A stretch of 64,000 bases of DNA from Pseudomonas farris (lineage in GTDB: Bacteria; Pseudomonadota; Gammaproteobacteria; Pseudomonadales; Pseudomonadaceae), in contig NZ_JAHSTV010000014.1 of assembly GCF_019145235.1 (NCBI RefSeq), positions 1-64,000 of the forward strand, in the 5' to 3' direction. The notes below the pieces were generated by a model, which saw only the letters and a list, made by a program, of their open reading frames with translations, was not told where the DNA came from and made no database searches. The position numbers and the translations under genes are program-made. Of this stretch, positions 44,698-53,426 are shown piece by piece. Positions within the stretch are counted from its first letter, which is position 1; the number at the start of each line of letters is the position of its first letter.

Positions 44698-45807
44698 TCA
44701 GATCACGATCAGGTCGGCTTGCAACGCGCCGGCCTGCTTCAGCGCTTCGAGGATCGCCATCAAGTCACCCGGTGCCGCGCCGACCTGGTTCACCGCCCGG
44801 ACGATTTCGTCGAGGGTGGTGCCCGGGCCGAACTTGAACATCGGCTTGGCTTCTTGCTGGGCGTTGACCCGCGAGCGCGGCACCACCGCCGTCTGCCCGT
44901 TGGACAGAGGGCCAGGCTGGCTGACGATCGGGTCTTCGGTGATGGTTACGGTCAGGCTGCCGTGAGTCACGGCGGCCGGGGAAACCTTGACGTTCTGGCC
45001 GATCACGATGGTGCCGGTCCGCGAGTTGATGATGACTTTCGCCACCGCCTGACCCGGGTCGACTTCGAGGTTTTCGAGGATCGACAAATAGTCGACCCGC
45101 TGGCTCGGATCGAGTGGCGCAGTCACGCGGATCGAACCACCGTCGATGGCCTGAGCGACGCCAGGGCCAAGCATGTTGTTGATCTTGTCGACGATGCGTT
45201 TGGCGGTGGTGAAGTCCGAACGGTTGAGGTTCAAGGTCAGGCTGTTGCCCTGATTGAAACCGCTTGGCACCGCACGCTCGACCGATGCACCGCCAGGGAT
45301 GCGACCGGCCGACGGAACGTTGACAGTGATTTTCGAACCGTCACGACCTTCGGCATCGAAACCGCCAACCACCAGGTTGCCCTGAGCGACGGCGTAGACG
45401 TTGCCATCGATACCTTTGAGCGGCGTCAGCAGCAAGGTGCCGCCGCGCAGGCTCTTGGAGTTACCGATGGACGCAACGGTGATATCCACCTGCTGACCCG
45501 GCTTGGCGAACGCTGGCAAGTCGGCACTGATCGATACCGCTGCAACGTTCTTCAACTGCACGTTGCCCGAACCTGCCGGCACCTTGATGCCGAACTGCGA
45601 AAGCATGTTGTTGAACGTCTGCAGGGTGAACGGGGTCTGGGTCGTCTGGTCGCCGGTGCCGTTAAGCCCGACCACCAGGCCGTAGCCGATCAATTGGTTG
45701 GAACGCACGCCGGAAATACTGGCGATGTCCTTCAGCCGCTCGGCTTGAGCATCGAAGGCTGCGGTCAGCAACAGAGCGCCCACCATCAGGTGTTTAAGAT
45801 TCAACAT
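44698..45807 (-). CDS. flgI: FlgI, flagellar P-ring protein
   Basis: About 369 residues including a signal peptide (LMVGALLLTAAFDAQA, cleavage before ERLKDIA). The FlgI motif GVRSNQLIGYGLVVGLNGTG is near the mature start. FlgI forms the periplasmic ring around the rod. ATG 45805-45807 is preferred to a GTG at 45811-45813 because AGGTGG lies just before it. The gene follows flgH with no gap. Confidence 0.96.
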   Translation of the reverse strand: MLNLKHLMVGALLLTAAFDAQAERLKDIASISGVRSNQLIGYGLVVGLNGTGDQTTQTPFTLQTFNNMLSQFGIKVPAGSGNVQLKNVAAVSISADLPAFAKPGQQVDITVASIGNSKSLRGGTLLLTPLKGIDGNVYAVAQGNLVVGGFDAEGRDGSKITVNVPSAGRIPGGASVERAVPSGFNQGNSLTLNLNRSDFTTAKRIVDKINNMLGPGVAQAIDGGSIRVTAPLDPSQRVDYLSILENLEVDPGQAVAKVIINSRTGTIVIGQNVKVSPAAVTHGSLTVTITEDPIVSQPGPLSNGQTAVVPRSRVNAQQEAKPMFKFGPGTTLDEIVRAVNQVGAAPGDLMAILEALKQAGALQADLIVI

Positions 45808-45813
45808 AGCCAC

Positions 45814-46509
45814 CTAGAAAGGGAACAGCGGGCTGAGGAAGAAACGGTCGAACCAGCCTGGCTGACTCGCATCGGCAAACGCACCGGTGCCCGAATAGGT
45901 GATGCGTGCATCGGCGACGCGGGTCGACGACACGGTGTTGTCGGTGGCGATGTCATCGGCGCGAACGAGGCCGGCAATGCGCACCAGCTCATCGCCAGTG
46001 TTGAGGGTCAGCCACTTCTCGCCGCGCACGGCGATGATGCCGTTGGGCAACACGTCGGCGACGGTCACGGTAATCGAACCGGTCAGGCTGTTGCTCTGGC
46101 CGGACTTACTGTCGCCCTTGGTCGCGCGGTCGGCGCTATAGCCGGCGTTCAGACTCAGGTCATTGCCACCGATAGGGTTGTTGGTGGTCAGGCTGGAGCC
46201 GAACAACGAGGTCAGTCCGACACTGGTGTCGCTGTTCTTGTCGATCTGCGAGTTGGCGTTCTTGCTCGCCTGGGTGCGCTCGTTCAGGGTGATGGTGATG
46301 ATGTCACCGACCCGGAACGCCTTGCGGTCGCTGTACAGGTTCTGCTCGAAACCGGCCTGGTAGATCGAGCCGTTATTGGCGGCAGCCGGCAGCGGCGTGC
46401 GCGGCAACACCGGGGCGTAGTAAGGGTCATTGGGCTTGGGCGGCGGAGCGACGCAGCCCGCGAGCACGACGACCCCACTCAGTGCCAGAACAGATACAAA
46501 GCGATTCAT
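45814..46509 (-). CDS. flgH: FlgH, flagellar L-ring lipoprotein
   Basis: A 231-residue lipoprotein with signal peptide and lipobox (VVVLAGC, modified Cys19). Conserved FlgH segments include GSIYQAGFEQNLYSDRKAF and RVGDIITITLNERTQASK. It forms the outer-membrane ring. Located between flgG and flgI, as expected. Confidence 0.97.
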   Translation of the reverse strand: MNRFVSVLALSGVVVLAGCVAPPPKPNDPYYAPVLPRTPLPAAANNGSIYQAGFEQNLYSDRKAFRVGDIITITLNERTQASKNANSQIDKNSDTSVGLTSLFGSSLTTNNPIGGNDLSLNAGYSADRATKGDSKSGQSNSLTGSITVTVADVLPNGIIAVRGEKWLTLNTGDELVRIAGLVRADDIATDNTVSSTRVADARITYSGTGAFADASQPGWFDRFFLSPLFPF

Positions 46510-46561
46510 GACCCTACCTCACGGTGTTGCAGGCGACCTCATGGCCGCCTCATAGACTTGA

Positions 46562-47347
46562 TTACAGATTCTGCGTTACGAACGAGAGCATCTGATCGGC
46601 AGTGGAGATCACTTTGGAGTTCATCTCGTAGGCGCGCTGAGTGGTGATCATGTTGACCATCTCTTCAACGGTGCTGACGTTGGACGTTTCCAGGGTGTTC
46701 TGCAGCGTGGTACCGAAACCGGCGAGGCCCGGGGTGCCGACTTGCGGCGCGCCACTGGCAGCGGTTTCCAGGAACAGGTTGTTACCCACCGCTTGCAGAC
46801 CGGCCGGGTTGATGAAGTCGGCGGTTTGCAGGTTGCCGATCACTTGGGAGGCCGGGTTGCCGGCAACGGTGATGGACACGGTGCCGTCACGGCCGACAGT
46901 GAAGGTCTGAGCATCGTTCGGAATAACAATGGCCGGCTCCAGGGCGAAGCCGCTGGCGTTGACGATCTGGCCGTTGGAATCCAGGTGGAACGTACCGTCA
47001 CGGGTGTAGGACGTGGTGCCGTCCGGCTGCAGAATCTGGAAGAAACCGCGACCGTCGATGGCCATGTCCAACGGCTGCTCAGTGGTTTGCAGGCTACCGG
47101 CAGTGAAGTTTTTCTGGGTGCCGACGATGCGCACACCAGTACCCACTTGCAGACCCGACGGCAGTTCGCTGTCCTGGGTCGACTGGGCGCCTGGCTGGCG
47201 TTTGATCTGATACAGCAAGTCCTGGAACTCGGCGCGGTCACGTTTGAAACCCGTGGTCGATACGTTCGCCAGGTTGTTGGAAATGGTGGTGAGGTTGGTG
47301 TCCTGGGCGGACAGACCTGTTTTGGCAACCCATAGAGCCGGAAGCAT
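46562..47347 (-). CDS. flgG: FlgG, distal rod protein
   Basis: A 261-residue rod protein with N-terminal ALWVAKTGLSAQDTNLTTIS followed by NNLANVSTTGFKRDRAEF, and C-terminal VEEMVNMITTQRAYEMNSKV. Length equals the family norm. It makes the distal rod above FlgF. It is 45 bases after the flgF stop. Confidence 0.97.
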   Translation of the reverse strand: MLPALWVAKTGLSAQDTNLTTISNNLANVSTTGFKRDRAEFQDLLYQIKRQPGAQSTQDSELPSGLQVGTGVRIVGTQKNFTAGSLQTTEQPLDMAIDGRGFFQILQPDGTTSYTRDGTFHLDSNGQIVNASGFALEPAIVIPNDAQTFTVGRDGTVSITVAGNPASQVIGNLQTADFINPAGLQAVGNNLFLETAASGAPQVGTPGLAGFGTTLQNTLETSNVSTVEEMVNMITTQRAYEMNSKVISTADQMLSFVTQNL

Positions 47348-47392
47348 TCGATTCTCCTCGTGCGCCTGTTTTACGGCGCGACGTTCTGATAA

Positions 47393-48133
47393 TTAGCTGA
47401 TCTGCAAGACCCGAGCCATGGCCTGGTCATCGTCTTTGGCGGTGTTCATCATCTTGATGTGCAGCTCGAACTGCTTGGCCAGCGCCAGCACCGAGGTCAT
47501 TTCTTCCACGGCATTGACGTTGCTCGACTCAAGGAACCCGGACACCAGCTTGACGTTGGCATCGGCCTGCGCCGGCTTGCCATCCTTGGTGTGGATCGAA
47601 CCGTCCAGGCCTTTGGTCATGTTCTTGAAGTCTGGGTTGACCAGTTTGATACGGTCGACTTCGGCCATCACGCGAGGGCCTTCGCCCATCGCACGGATGC
47701 TGATGGTGCCGTCTTCGCCGACTTCGATTTGTTGCTCGGGCGGCACGGCAATCGGCCCGCCATTGCCTACCACTGGCATACCGTTGCCGGCGCGCAGCAC
47801 GCCCAGCGCGTCAACGTTCAGGCTGCCGGTGCGCACGTAGCTTTCACCGCCATCGGGGTTCTGCACGGCGATCCAGCCATTGCCCTGCACCGCGACATCG
47901 AGGTCGCGACCGGTTTGCACCAGCGCACCCGGGGAGAAGTCGGTGGCCGGACGCTCGCTCATGGCAAACGCACGCGCCGGAAAGCTGTCACCAAACACCG
48001 GCATCGAACGGGCCTGTTCCAGGTCCTTCTGAAAACCGTTGGTAGAGATGTTCGCCAGGTTGTTCGCATGAGCCTTCTGCGCCAGTGCATTCTGGCTGGC
48101 GCCGGTCATTGCCACATAAAGGTACTTGTCCAC
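47393..48133 (-). CDS. flgF: FlgF, proximal rod protein
   Basis: A 246-residue rod protein. The start is GTG 48131-48133 (read as Met; VDKYLYVAMTGASQNALAQ) with AGAGGAAAG upstream; the longer frame from 48235 has no support. The N-terminal rod motif ANNLANISTNGFQKDLEQ and C-terminal VEEMTSVLALAKQFELHIKM are conserved. First gene of the flgF-L run, with a sigma-54 site upstream. Confidence 0.95.
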   Translation of the reverse strand: MDKYLYVAMTGASQNALAQKAHANNLANISTNGFQKDLEQARSMPVFGDSFPARAFAMSERPATDFSPGALVQTGRDLDVAVQGNGWIAVQNPDGGESYVRTGSLNVDALGVLRAGNGMPVVGNGGPIAVPPEQQIEVGEDGTISIRAMGEGPRVMAEVDRIKLVNPDFKNMTKGLDGSIHTKDGKPAQADANVKLVSGFLESSNVNAVEEMTSVLALAKQFELHIKMMNTAKDDDQAMARVLQIS

Positions 48134-48189
48134 ACTCTTTCCTCTGCATGCCGGACGTTTGCCGCCCACCGCTGTACTGCTGAGCCATA

Positions 48190-48205
48190 AGCAATTTGCA
48201 GACCA
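48190..48205 (-). promoter_or_regulatory. Sigma-54 promoter of the flgF operon
   Basis: Minus-strand TGGTCTGCAAATTGCT has -24 TGGTCTG and -12 TTGCT with GG-N10-GC spacing, 57 bases before the flgF GTG. flgF operons are RpoN/FleQ-dependent in Pseudomonas. Confidence 0.75.
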
Positions 48206-48363
48206 ACTTTTTTCTGGCGGCGCCGGGCCCGGCAAACAAAGGACTTGAGGGATTCAGAGGGGATTGGGGGAATGTGTCGAAGACGAAAAACCGGCGGTGT
48301 TATGCCGCTTGCGGCAAGCGTCGACCTTGGCAGCCAACACGGCCCCCTCGCCACAAAAGCTGT

Positions 48364-49923
48364 CTAGCCCGGCTCTTTACCGACCTCATACTCACGCAAC
48401 TTATTGGCAATGGTCGTATGCGAAACCCCCAACCGCTTGCCCAGTTGCCGACTGCTCGGATGCTCGGAATACAAACGTTCCAGCACCGCCTTTTCAAAGC
48501 GCCCGACAATCTCGTCCAAGCCGCCCTCAAGGGAAAAATCGCCAAGCGGCTGACGCACGCCGTAGTCAGGCAGACGAATGTGCTCGGCTTTGACGGTCCC
48601 GCCGTCGCACAGGGAAACCGCCTGGAACAGTACGTTTTCCAATTGCCGCACGTTGCCCGGCCAATGATAATGGCTGAGCCGTTCCATCGCCGCCGGCGCC
48701 AGTTTCGGCAACGGACAACCGATCTGCCGACTGGCCTGATCGAGGAAGTGCTCCACCAGCGGCGCCAAGCCGTCGAGGCATTCTCGCAGCGGCGGGATGT
48801 GTAGCGAGAGCACGTTCAAGCGGTGGTACAAATCCTGGCGAAATTCACCGCGAGCACACAGCTCGGACAAGTCCACTTGCGTTGCGCAGATCACCCGCAC
48901 ATCCAGATAGACCTCTTCATCACTGCCGACACGACGGAAGCAACCGTCCTGCAGAAAGCGCAGCAATTTCACCTGTAAGCGCGGGCTCATTTCGCCGACG
49001 CCGTCGAGGAACAACGTGCCGCCCGCTGTCAGCTCCAACAGCCCGAGCTTGCCTTCGGCCCGCGCCCCTTCGAAGGCACCGGGGCCGTAGCCGAACAGTT
49101 CGGTCTCGGCCATGGACTCCGGCAGACCGGCGCAGTTGAGCGCCATCAGCGGTGATTGCCCACGCGGGCTCGCCAGGTGACAGGCCCGCGCCAACAACTC
49201 TTTGCCGGTGCCGGTTTCGCCTTCTATCAATAGCGGCGCATCCAGCGGTGCCATGCGCCGCGCTTCGCGCACCACCGCCGCCATCACTTTCGAACTCTGG
49301 AAAATGCTGTCGAAGCCGCGCAATTCCTGCTTGCGCACGTTATAGATGCGCTCGCCCACCCGATCCGCCCGGTGCAACGTCAACACCGCACCGGCCATGG
49401 CCTCGCTTTCGTCATGCTCCGATTGCAGCGGCGCGATGTCGGCGAGAAACACGTCACCCTTGACCTTGACCCGCAAGCCGTTGATCCGCGACTTGTTGGC
49501 GCGCACCAACTCCGGCAAATCGAAATCCTCGGCGTACCGCGACAGCGGAATCCCCGGCACCTCGTCCACCCGCACCCCGAGCAACTGCGCTGCTGCACGG
49601 TTGGCCGCGACGATGGAGCCGCCCATGTCGATCGACAGCACCGGAAACTCCAGGGCCCCGAGCAAGGCATTGAGCTCCATGTGCCGACGCTCGCTGGGCA
49701 TCAGCCCTACGCGCTTGACGCCGAATACCCCGCCAATCGCCTCAAACTTCGGACGCAACGCCTGGAACTGAATGTTGATCAGGTTCGGGCAGTGCAGATA
49801 GATCGCATTGCCGTGCTCACCACCCACTTCGCCGCGAGCAACGTTGATCCCGTACTCGACCAGCAGGTTGAGAATATCGCGCAGGATACCGATGCGGTTC
49901 TGGCAGTGGACTTTGATACGCAT
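48364..49923 (-). CDS. phhR: PhhR, TyrR-like regulator of aromatic amino acid catabolism
   Basis: A 519-residue regulator. An ACT domain covers ~1-75 (RIKVHCQNRIGILRDILN), a PAS domain ~80-190 and an AAA+ domain ~205-440. Walker A is GETGTGKE (235-242). The sigma-54 loop is altered to GAFEGA (282-287) and the Walker B region reads LDGVGEM instead of LDEIGEM, so the ATPase is probably impaired. A Fis-like HTH (SSRQLGKRLGVSHTTIANKL) ends the protein. It responds to Phe/Tyr and activates the divergent phhABC genes. ATG 49921-49923 gives the known family N-terminus. Confidence 0.94.
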   Translation of the reverse strand: MRIKVHCQNRIGILRDILNLLVEYGINVARGEVGGEHGNAIYLHCPNLINIQFQALRPKFEAIGGVFGVKRVGLMPSERRHMELNALLGALEFPVLSIDMGGSIVAANRAAAQLLGVRVDEVPGIPLSRYAEDFDLPELVRANKSRINGLRVKVKGDVFLADIAPLQSEHDESEAMAGAVLTLHRADRVGERIYNVRKQELRGFDSIFQSSKVMAAVVREARRMAPLDAPLLIEGETGTGKELLARACHLASPRGQSPLMALNCAGLPESMAETELFGYGPGAFEGARAEGKLGLLELTAGGTLFLDGVGEMSPRLQVKLLRFLQDGCFRRVGSDEEVYLDVRVICATQVDLSELCARGEFRQDLYHRLNVLSLHIPPLRECLDGLAPLVEHFLDQASRQIGCPLPKLAPAAMERLSHYHWPGNVRQLENVLFQAVSLCDGGTVKAEHIRLPDYGVRQPLGDFSLEGGLDEIVGRFEKAVLERLYSEHPSSRQLGKRLGVSHTTIANKLREYEVGKEPG

Positions 49924-50064
49924 ATAAAGGCCCGTAACAGCGGTGATCGAGGCCCGGCGCAAGAAATTTTCTGCGTGGGCACCAAGTTAGTCGTCAAGAT
50001 TATGTGACACCTGTGAGCCATTTCAAACCCGCAAATATCAATACTTGCGCCTTAGCGATCAATC

Positions 50065-50082
50065 CGTAACGAATACTTTACG
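50065..50082 (+). promoter_or_regulatory. Putative PhhR-binding box
   Basis: CGTAAC-GAATAC-TTTACG resembles the TyrR/PhhR box TGTAAA-N6-TTTACA, matching 9 of 12 half-site positions with exact spacing. It lies 123 bases before phhA, in the phhR-phhA divergent region. Confidence 0.5.
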
Positions 50083-50204
50083 AAAAGCCGAGATTTTTCC
50101 TACTCTCACCGCGGGTCACCTGCTGCAACACCGCACCCCTTGGGGTATTTCTAGGTCTATAGCTGTACACACAACAAGAACGAATCCCCTAGCAGGAGAG
50201 CAGC

Positions 50205-50990
50205 ATGAAGCAGACGCAATACGTGGCTCGCGAGCCCGATGCGCAAGGTTTTATCGACTACCCCGCCGAAGAACACGCGGTGTGGAACACGCTGATCACT
50301 CGCCAATTGAAAGTGGTCGAGGGCCGTGCGTGCCAGGAATACCTGGACGGTATCGAAAAACTCGGTCTGCCCCACGACCGCATTCCGCAACTCGGTGAAA
50401 TCAACAAGGTCCTCGGTGAAACCACCGGTTGGCAGGTTGCCCGAGTCCCCGCGCTGATTCCCTTTCAGACCTTTTTCGAATTGCTGGCAAACAAGCAGTT
50501 CCCGGTGGCGACCTTTATTCGTACCCGCGAAGAGCTGGATTACCTGCAAGAGCCGGACATTTTCCACGAGATCTTTGGCCACTGTCCGCTGCTGACCAAC
50601 CCCTGGTTCGCCGAATTCACCCACACCTACGGCAAACTTGGCCTACAGGCTTCCAAGGAAGAACGCGTGTATCTGGCGCGCCTGTACTGGATGACTATCG
50701 AGTTCGGTCTGGTCGACACCCCACAAGGCCTGCGCATCTACGGTGGCGGTATTTTGTCCTCGCCGAAAGAAACCGTTTATTGCCTGTCAAACGAGCCTGA
50801 GCATCAGGCGTTCGACCCGCTGGAATGTATGCGCACGCCGTACCGCATCGACATTCTGCAACCGCTGTACTTTGTCCTGCCCAACCTCAAGCGCCTGTTC
50901 GATCTGGCCCACGAAGACATCATGGGTATGGTCAAGCAAGGTATGCAGTTGGGGTTGCGCGCACCGAAATTTCCGCCAAAGGCTGCGTGA
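50205..50990 (+). CDS. phhA: PhhA, phenylalanine 4-monooxygenase
   Basis: A 261-residue iron- and tetrahydropterin-dependent hydroxylase. Iron ligands His121 and His126 are in FHEIFGHCPLL; the third ligand Glu lies in the later YWMTIEFGL. It turns phenylalanine into tyrosine. It lacks the regulatory domain of animal enzymes, as bacterial versions do. AGGAGAGCAGC precedes the ATG. It is first in phhA-phhB-phhC. Confidence 0.97.
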   Translation: MKQTQYVAREPDAQGFIDYPAEEHAVWNTLITRQLKVVEGRACQEYLDGIEKLGLPHDRIPQLGEINKVLGETTGWQVARVPALIPFQTFFELLANKQFPVATFIRTREELDYLQEPDIFHEIFGHCPLLTNPWFAEFTHTYGKLGLQASKEERVYLARLYWMTIEFGLVDTPQGLRIYGGGILSSPKETVYCLSNEPEHQAFDPLECMRTPYRIDILQPLYFVLPNLKRLFDLAHEDIMGMVKQGMQLGLRAPKFPPKAA

Positions 50991-51094
50991 TCCGCAGCTT
51001 TTAGAATCAAGTGAGTCTGTCAGGAACCACCGCTTTGGTTTAGCGTGGTGACACTGACGGCCGATTTCCAATAATTCGATTTCAGGAACCCATC

Positions 51095-51451
51095 ATGTCC
51101 ACATTAAACCAAGCCCATTGTGAAGCCTGCCGCGCCGACGCCCCTCAAGTCAGCGACGAAGAATTGCCGATCCTGATCAAGCAAATCCCTGACTGGAACA
51201 TCGAAGTCCGCGACAGCGTGATGCAGCTGGAAAAAGTTTTCCTGTTCAAGAACTTCAAACACGCGCTGGCGTTCACCAACGCCGTCGGTGAAATCTCCGA
51301 GGCCGAAGGTCATCACCCAGGCCTGTTGACCGAGTGGGGCAAAGTCACCGTGACCTGGTGGAGCCACTCCATCAAAGGCCTGCACCGCAACGACTTCATC
51401 ATGGCCGCGCGCACTGACGAAGTGGCCAAGAACGCCGAGGGCCGCAAATAA
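51095..51451 (+). CDS. phhB: PhhB, pterin-4a-carbinolamine dehydratase
   Basis: A 118-residue protein of the PCD/DCoH family, with the active-site EGHHPGLLTEWGKVTVTWW segment including the paired His. It recycles the pterin cofactor oxidised by PhhA. It overlaps phhC by one base (TAATG). Confidence 0.97.
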   Translation: MSTLNQAHCEACRADAPQVSDEELPILIKQIPDWNIEVRDSVMQLEKVFLFKNFKHALAFTNAVGEISEAEGHHPGLLTEWGKVTVTWWSHSIKGLHRNDFIMAARTDEVAKNAEGRK

Positions 51452-52644
51452 TGCATTTCGACGCCATCGGTCGAGTACCTGGCGACCCGATTCTCGGCCT
51501 GATGGAGGCCTATGCGCTGGACCCTAACCCGCGCAAATTCGACCTCGGCGTGGGTGTCTATAAAGACGCCCAGGGCCTGACGCCAATCCTCGAAGCGGTG
51601 AAGCTCGCCGAGCAGCACCTGGTGGAGCGTCAATCCACCAAGACCTACATCGGCGGTCACGGCAATGTAGCGTTCGGCAAGGTCATCAATGAGTTGGTGC
51701 TTGGCGCTGATTCGGCGCTGATCACCGAACAACGGGCCGGCGCCACTCAAACGCCGGGCGGCACTGGTGCATTGCGCTTGAGCGCTGACTTCATCGCCCA
51801 ATGCCTGCCGGGCCGTGGCGTGTGGTTGAGTAACCCGACCTGGCCGATCCACGAAACCATTTTCGCGGCGGCCGGGGTCAGGGTCAGTCATTACCCATAC
51901 GTGGGCAGCGACAATCGTCTCGATGTGGAAGCGATGCTGGCGGTGCTCAATGAAGCCCCCAAGGGCGATGTGGTGCTGCTGCATGCCTGCTGCCACAACC
52001 CGACCGGTTTCGACCTGTCCCATGACGATTGGCGTCGGGTGCTGGACGTGGTGCGCAGTCGCGATTTGCTGCCACTGATCGACTTCGCCTATCAGGGCTT
52101 TGGCGACGGCCTGGAGCAAGATGCCTGGTCGACCCGGCTGTTCGCCGCCGAGTTGCCGGAAGTGCTGATCACCAGTTCCTGCTCGAAGAACTTCGGCCTG
52201 TACCGCGACCGCACCGGCGCATTGATTGTCTGCGCGAAAACCGCCGACAAACTGGTGGATATCCGCAGCCAACTGGCCAACATCGCCCGTAACCTGTGGT
52301 CGACGCCACCGGATCATGGCGCCGCCGTGGTCGCGACCATCCTCGGCGATCCAGAGCTGAAAAGCCGCTGGGCCGACGAAGTGGAAGCCATGCGTTTGCG
52401 TATCGCGCAGTTGCGCAGCGGTCTGGTCGAAGCACTTGAACCCCATGGTTTGCGCGAGCAATTTGCGCACATTGGTGTGCAACGCGGGATGTTTTCCTAC
52501 ACCGGTTTGTCGCCGGAACAGGTCAAACAGCTGCGCGAGCATCACAGCGTGTACATGGTGAGCTCGGGCCGGGCTAACGTGGCGGGGATTGATGCAACGC
52601 GCCTGGACTTGCTGGCCGAAGCTATCGCTGACGTCTGCAAGTAA
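51451..52644 (+). CDS. phhC: PhhC, aromatic amino acid aminotransferase
   Basis: A 397-residue class I aminotransferase. The PLP-binding Lys is in SCSKNFGLYRDRTGA; the substrate-side Arg is in SSGRANVAGID. Family I-alpha features (HACCHNPTGFDLS) are present. It starts tyrosine breakdown by transamination to 4-hydroxyphenylpyruvate. Last gene of the phh operon; a REPIN follows. Confidence 0.96.
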   Translation: MHFDAIGRVPGDPILGLMEAYALDPNPRKFDLGVGVYKDAQGLTPILEAVKLAEQHLVERQSTKTYIGGHGNVAFGKVINELVLGADSALITEQRAGATQTPGGTGALRLSADFIAQCLPGRGVWLSNPTWPIHETIFAAAGVRVSHYPYVGSDNRLDVEAMLAVLNEAPKGDVVLLHACCHNPTGFDLSHDDWRRVLDVVRSRDLLPLIDFAYQGFGDGLEQDAWSTRLFAAELPEVLITSSCSKNFGLYRDRTGALIVCAKTADKLVDIRSQLANIARNLWSTPPDHGAAVVATILGDPELKSRWADEVEAMRLRIAQLRSGLVEALEPHGLREQFAHIGVQRGMFSYTGLSPEQVKQLREHHSVYMVSSGRANVAGIDATRLDLLAEAIADVCK

Positions 52645-52667
52645 CCATCAAGCACTGCAAGTCACTT

Positions 52668-52758
52668 TGTGGGAGCGGGCTTGCTCGCGAAGGCGGAGGG
52701 TCAGTCGACATCATCGTTGCCTGACACTCCGCTTTCGCGAGCAAGCCCGCTCCCACAT
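52668..52758. repeat. REPIN (paired REP hairpins)
   Basis: TGTGGGAGCGGGCTTGCTCG at the left end and its complement CGAGCAAGCCCGCTCCCACA at the right end flank a ~45-base imperfect middle. This is the common REP family of fluorescent pseudomonads arranged as an inverted pair. Confidence 0.9.
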
Positions 52759-52922
52759 TTGCACGGTGTCGCCCCCTCTTGCTGACCTGTCTAGACAATC
52801 CCATCCGTCGCAACAATTGGATATAAAAGTCTATTTGTCATTTCTCCTGCTGTATCCTGCGCAGGCTTTTTTAAAAGCGCGGATCTACCAGATCTATCAA
52901 CAGACTTAGCGAGGAGCGCGAC

Positions 52923-53054
52923 ATGCACGAGATCCCTAATCTCCCCTTCCCAAGCCTGCACGAAACTGAGCAGACAACCACGCAACAAGCCGGTGCCCAA
53001 CAGCCCGAGACGAAAGAAGCACCTGAACGCCGCCAGGCCGACAGCGAAGACTGA
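52923..53054 (+). CDS. Short hydrophilic protein of 43 residues
   Basis: MHEIPNLPFPSL then a Gln/Thr/Glu-rich tail ending RRQADSED. RBS GAGGAGCG lies before the ATG and an AT-rich leader with possible promoter lies upstream. No domain recognised; too hydrophilic for a membrane role. The clean RBS argues that it is translated. Function unknown. Confidence 0.6.
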   Translation: MHEIPNLPFPSLHETEQTTTQQAGAQQPETKEAPERRQADSED

Positions 53055-53128
53055 TACACCCGCACGACCAGACCGTGTGGAAAGCGCTAATATGCGCTTT
53101 CCACACCGCCTGAACCTTGAGCTTTCCC

Positions 53129-53323
53129 ATGACCGATGAATCCAGCGTCACCTTCAACGAAGCTCAGGCCAGCGTCCTGATCGGCACCGCCGAGAAGATG
53201 ATCGAGATCTGGAACCGCCTTTCCCCCGAGAAACAAGCCGCTCTGCTGGCCCGCTTCGGCAGCGAAGAAAACGCCTTGGCCGCCTTGGTCACGACGCAAT
53301 TGGTTGCCCCCGCAAAATCCTGA
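53129..53323 (+). CDS. Small conserved-looking protein of 64 residues
   Basis: Starts MTDESSVTFNEAQASV at ATG 53129; a TTG four codons upstream is an alternative. Predicted helical, no cysteines, no membrane segment. Contains WNRLSPEKQAALLARFGSEE. I do not recognise a function. It precedes the MFS gene by about 100 bases. Confidence 0.65.
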   Translation: MTDESSVTFNEAQASVLIGTAEKMIEIWNRLSPEKQAALLARFGSEENALAALVTTQLVAPAKS

Positions 53324-53426
53324 TTATCCCCATCCGGCAAATAGTTTTACTTTTTCACGACCCGCGACCGTCCGCGCCGCTATCATAAGCAGCCTATCTA
53401 TCCTGCTGCCCCGTGGATCTTTACCC

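Noticed and set aside
44719..46647. 642-codon plus-strand open frame
   Set aside because: Antisense to flgI and flgH, which are unmistakable. Composition is that of a shadow frame.
48222..48233. GCCGGGCCCGGC palindrome upstream of flgF
   Set aside because: Chance palindromes of this type are common in GC-rich DNA and it has no tail or known regulator match.
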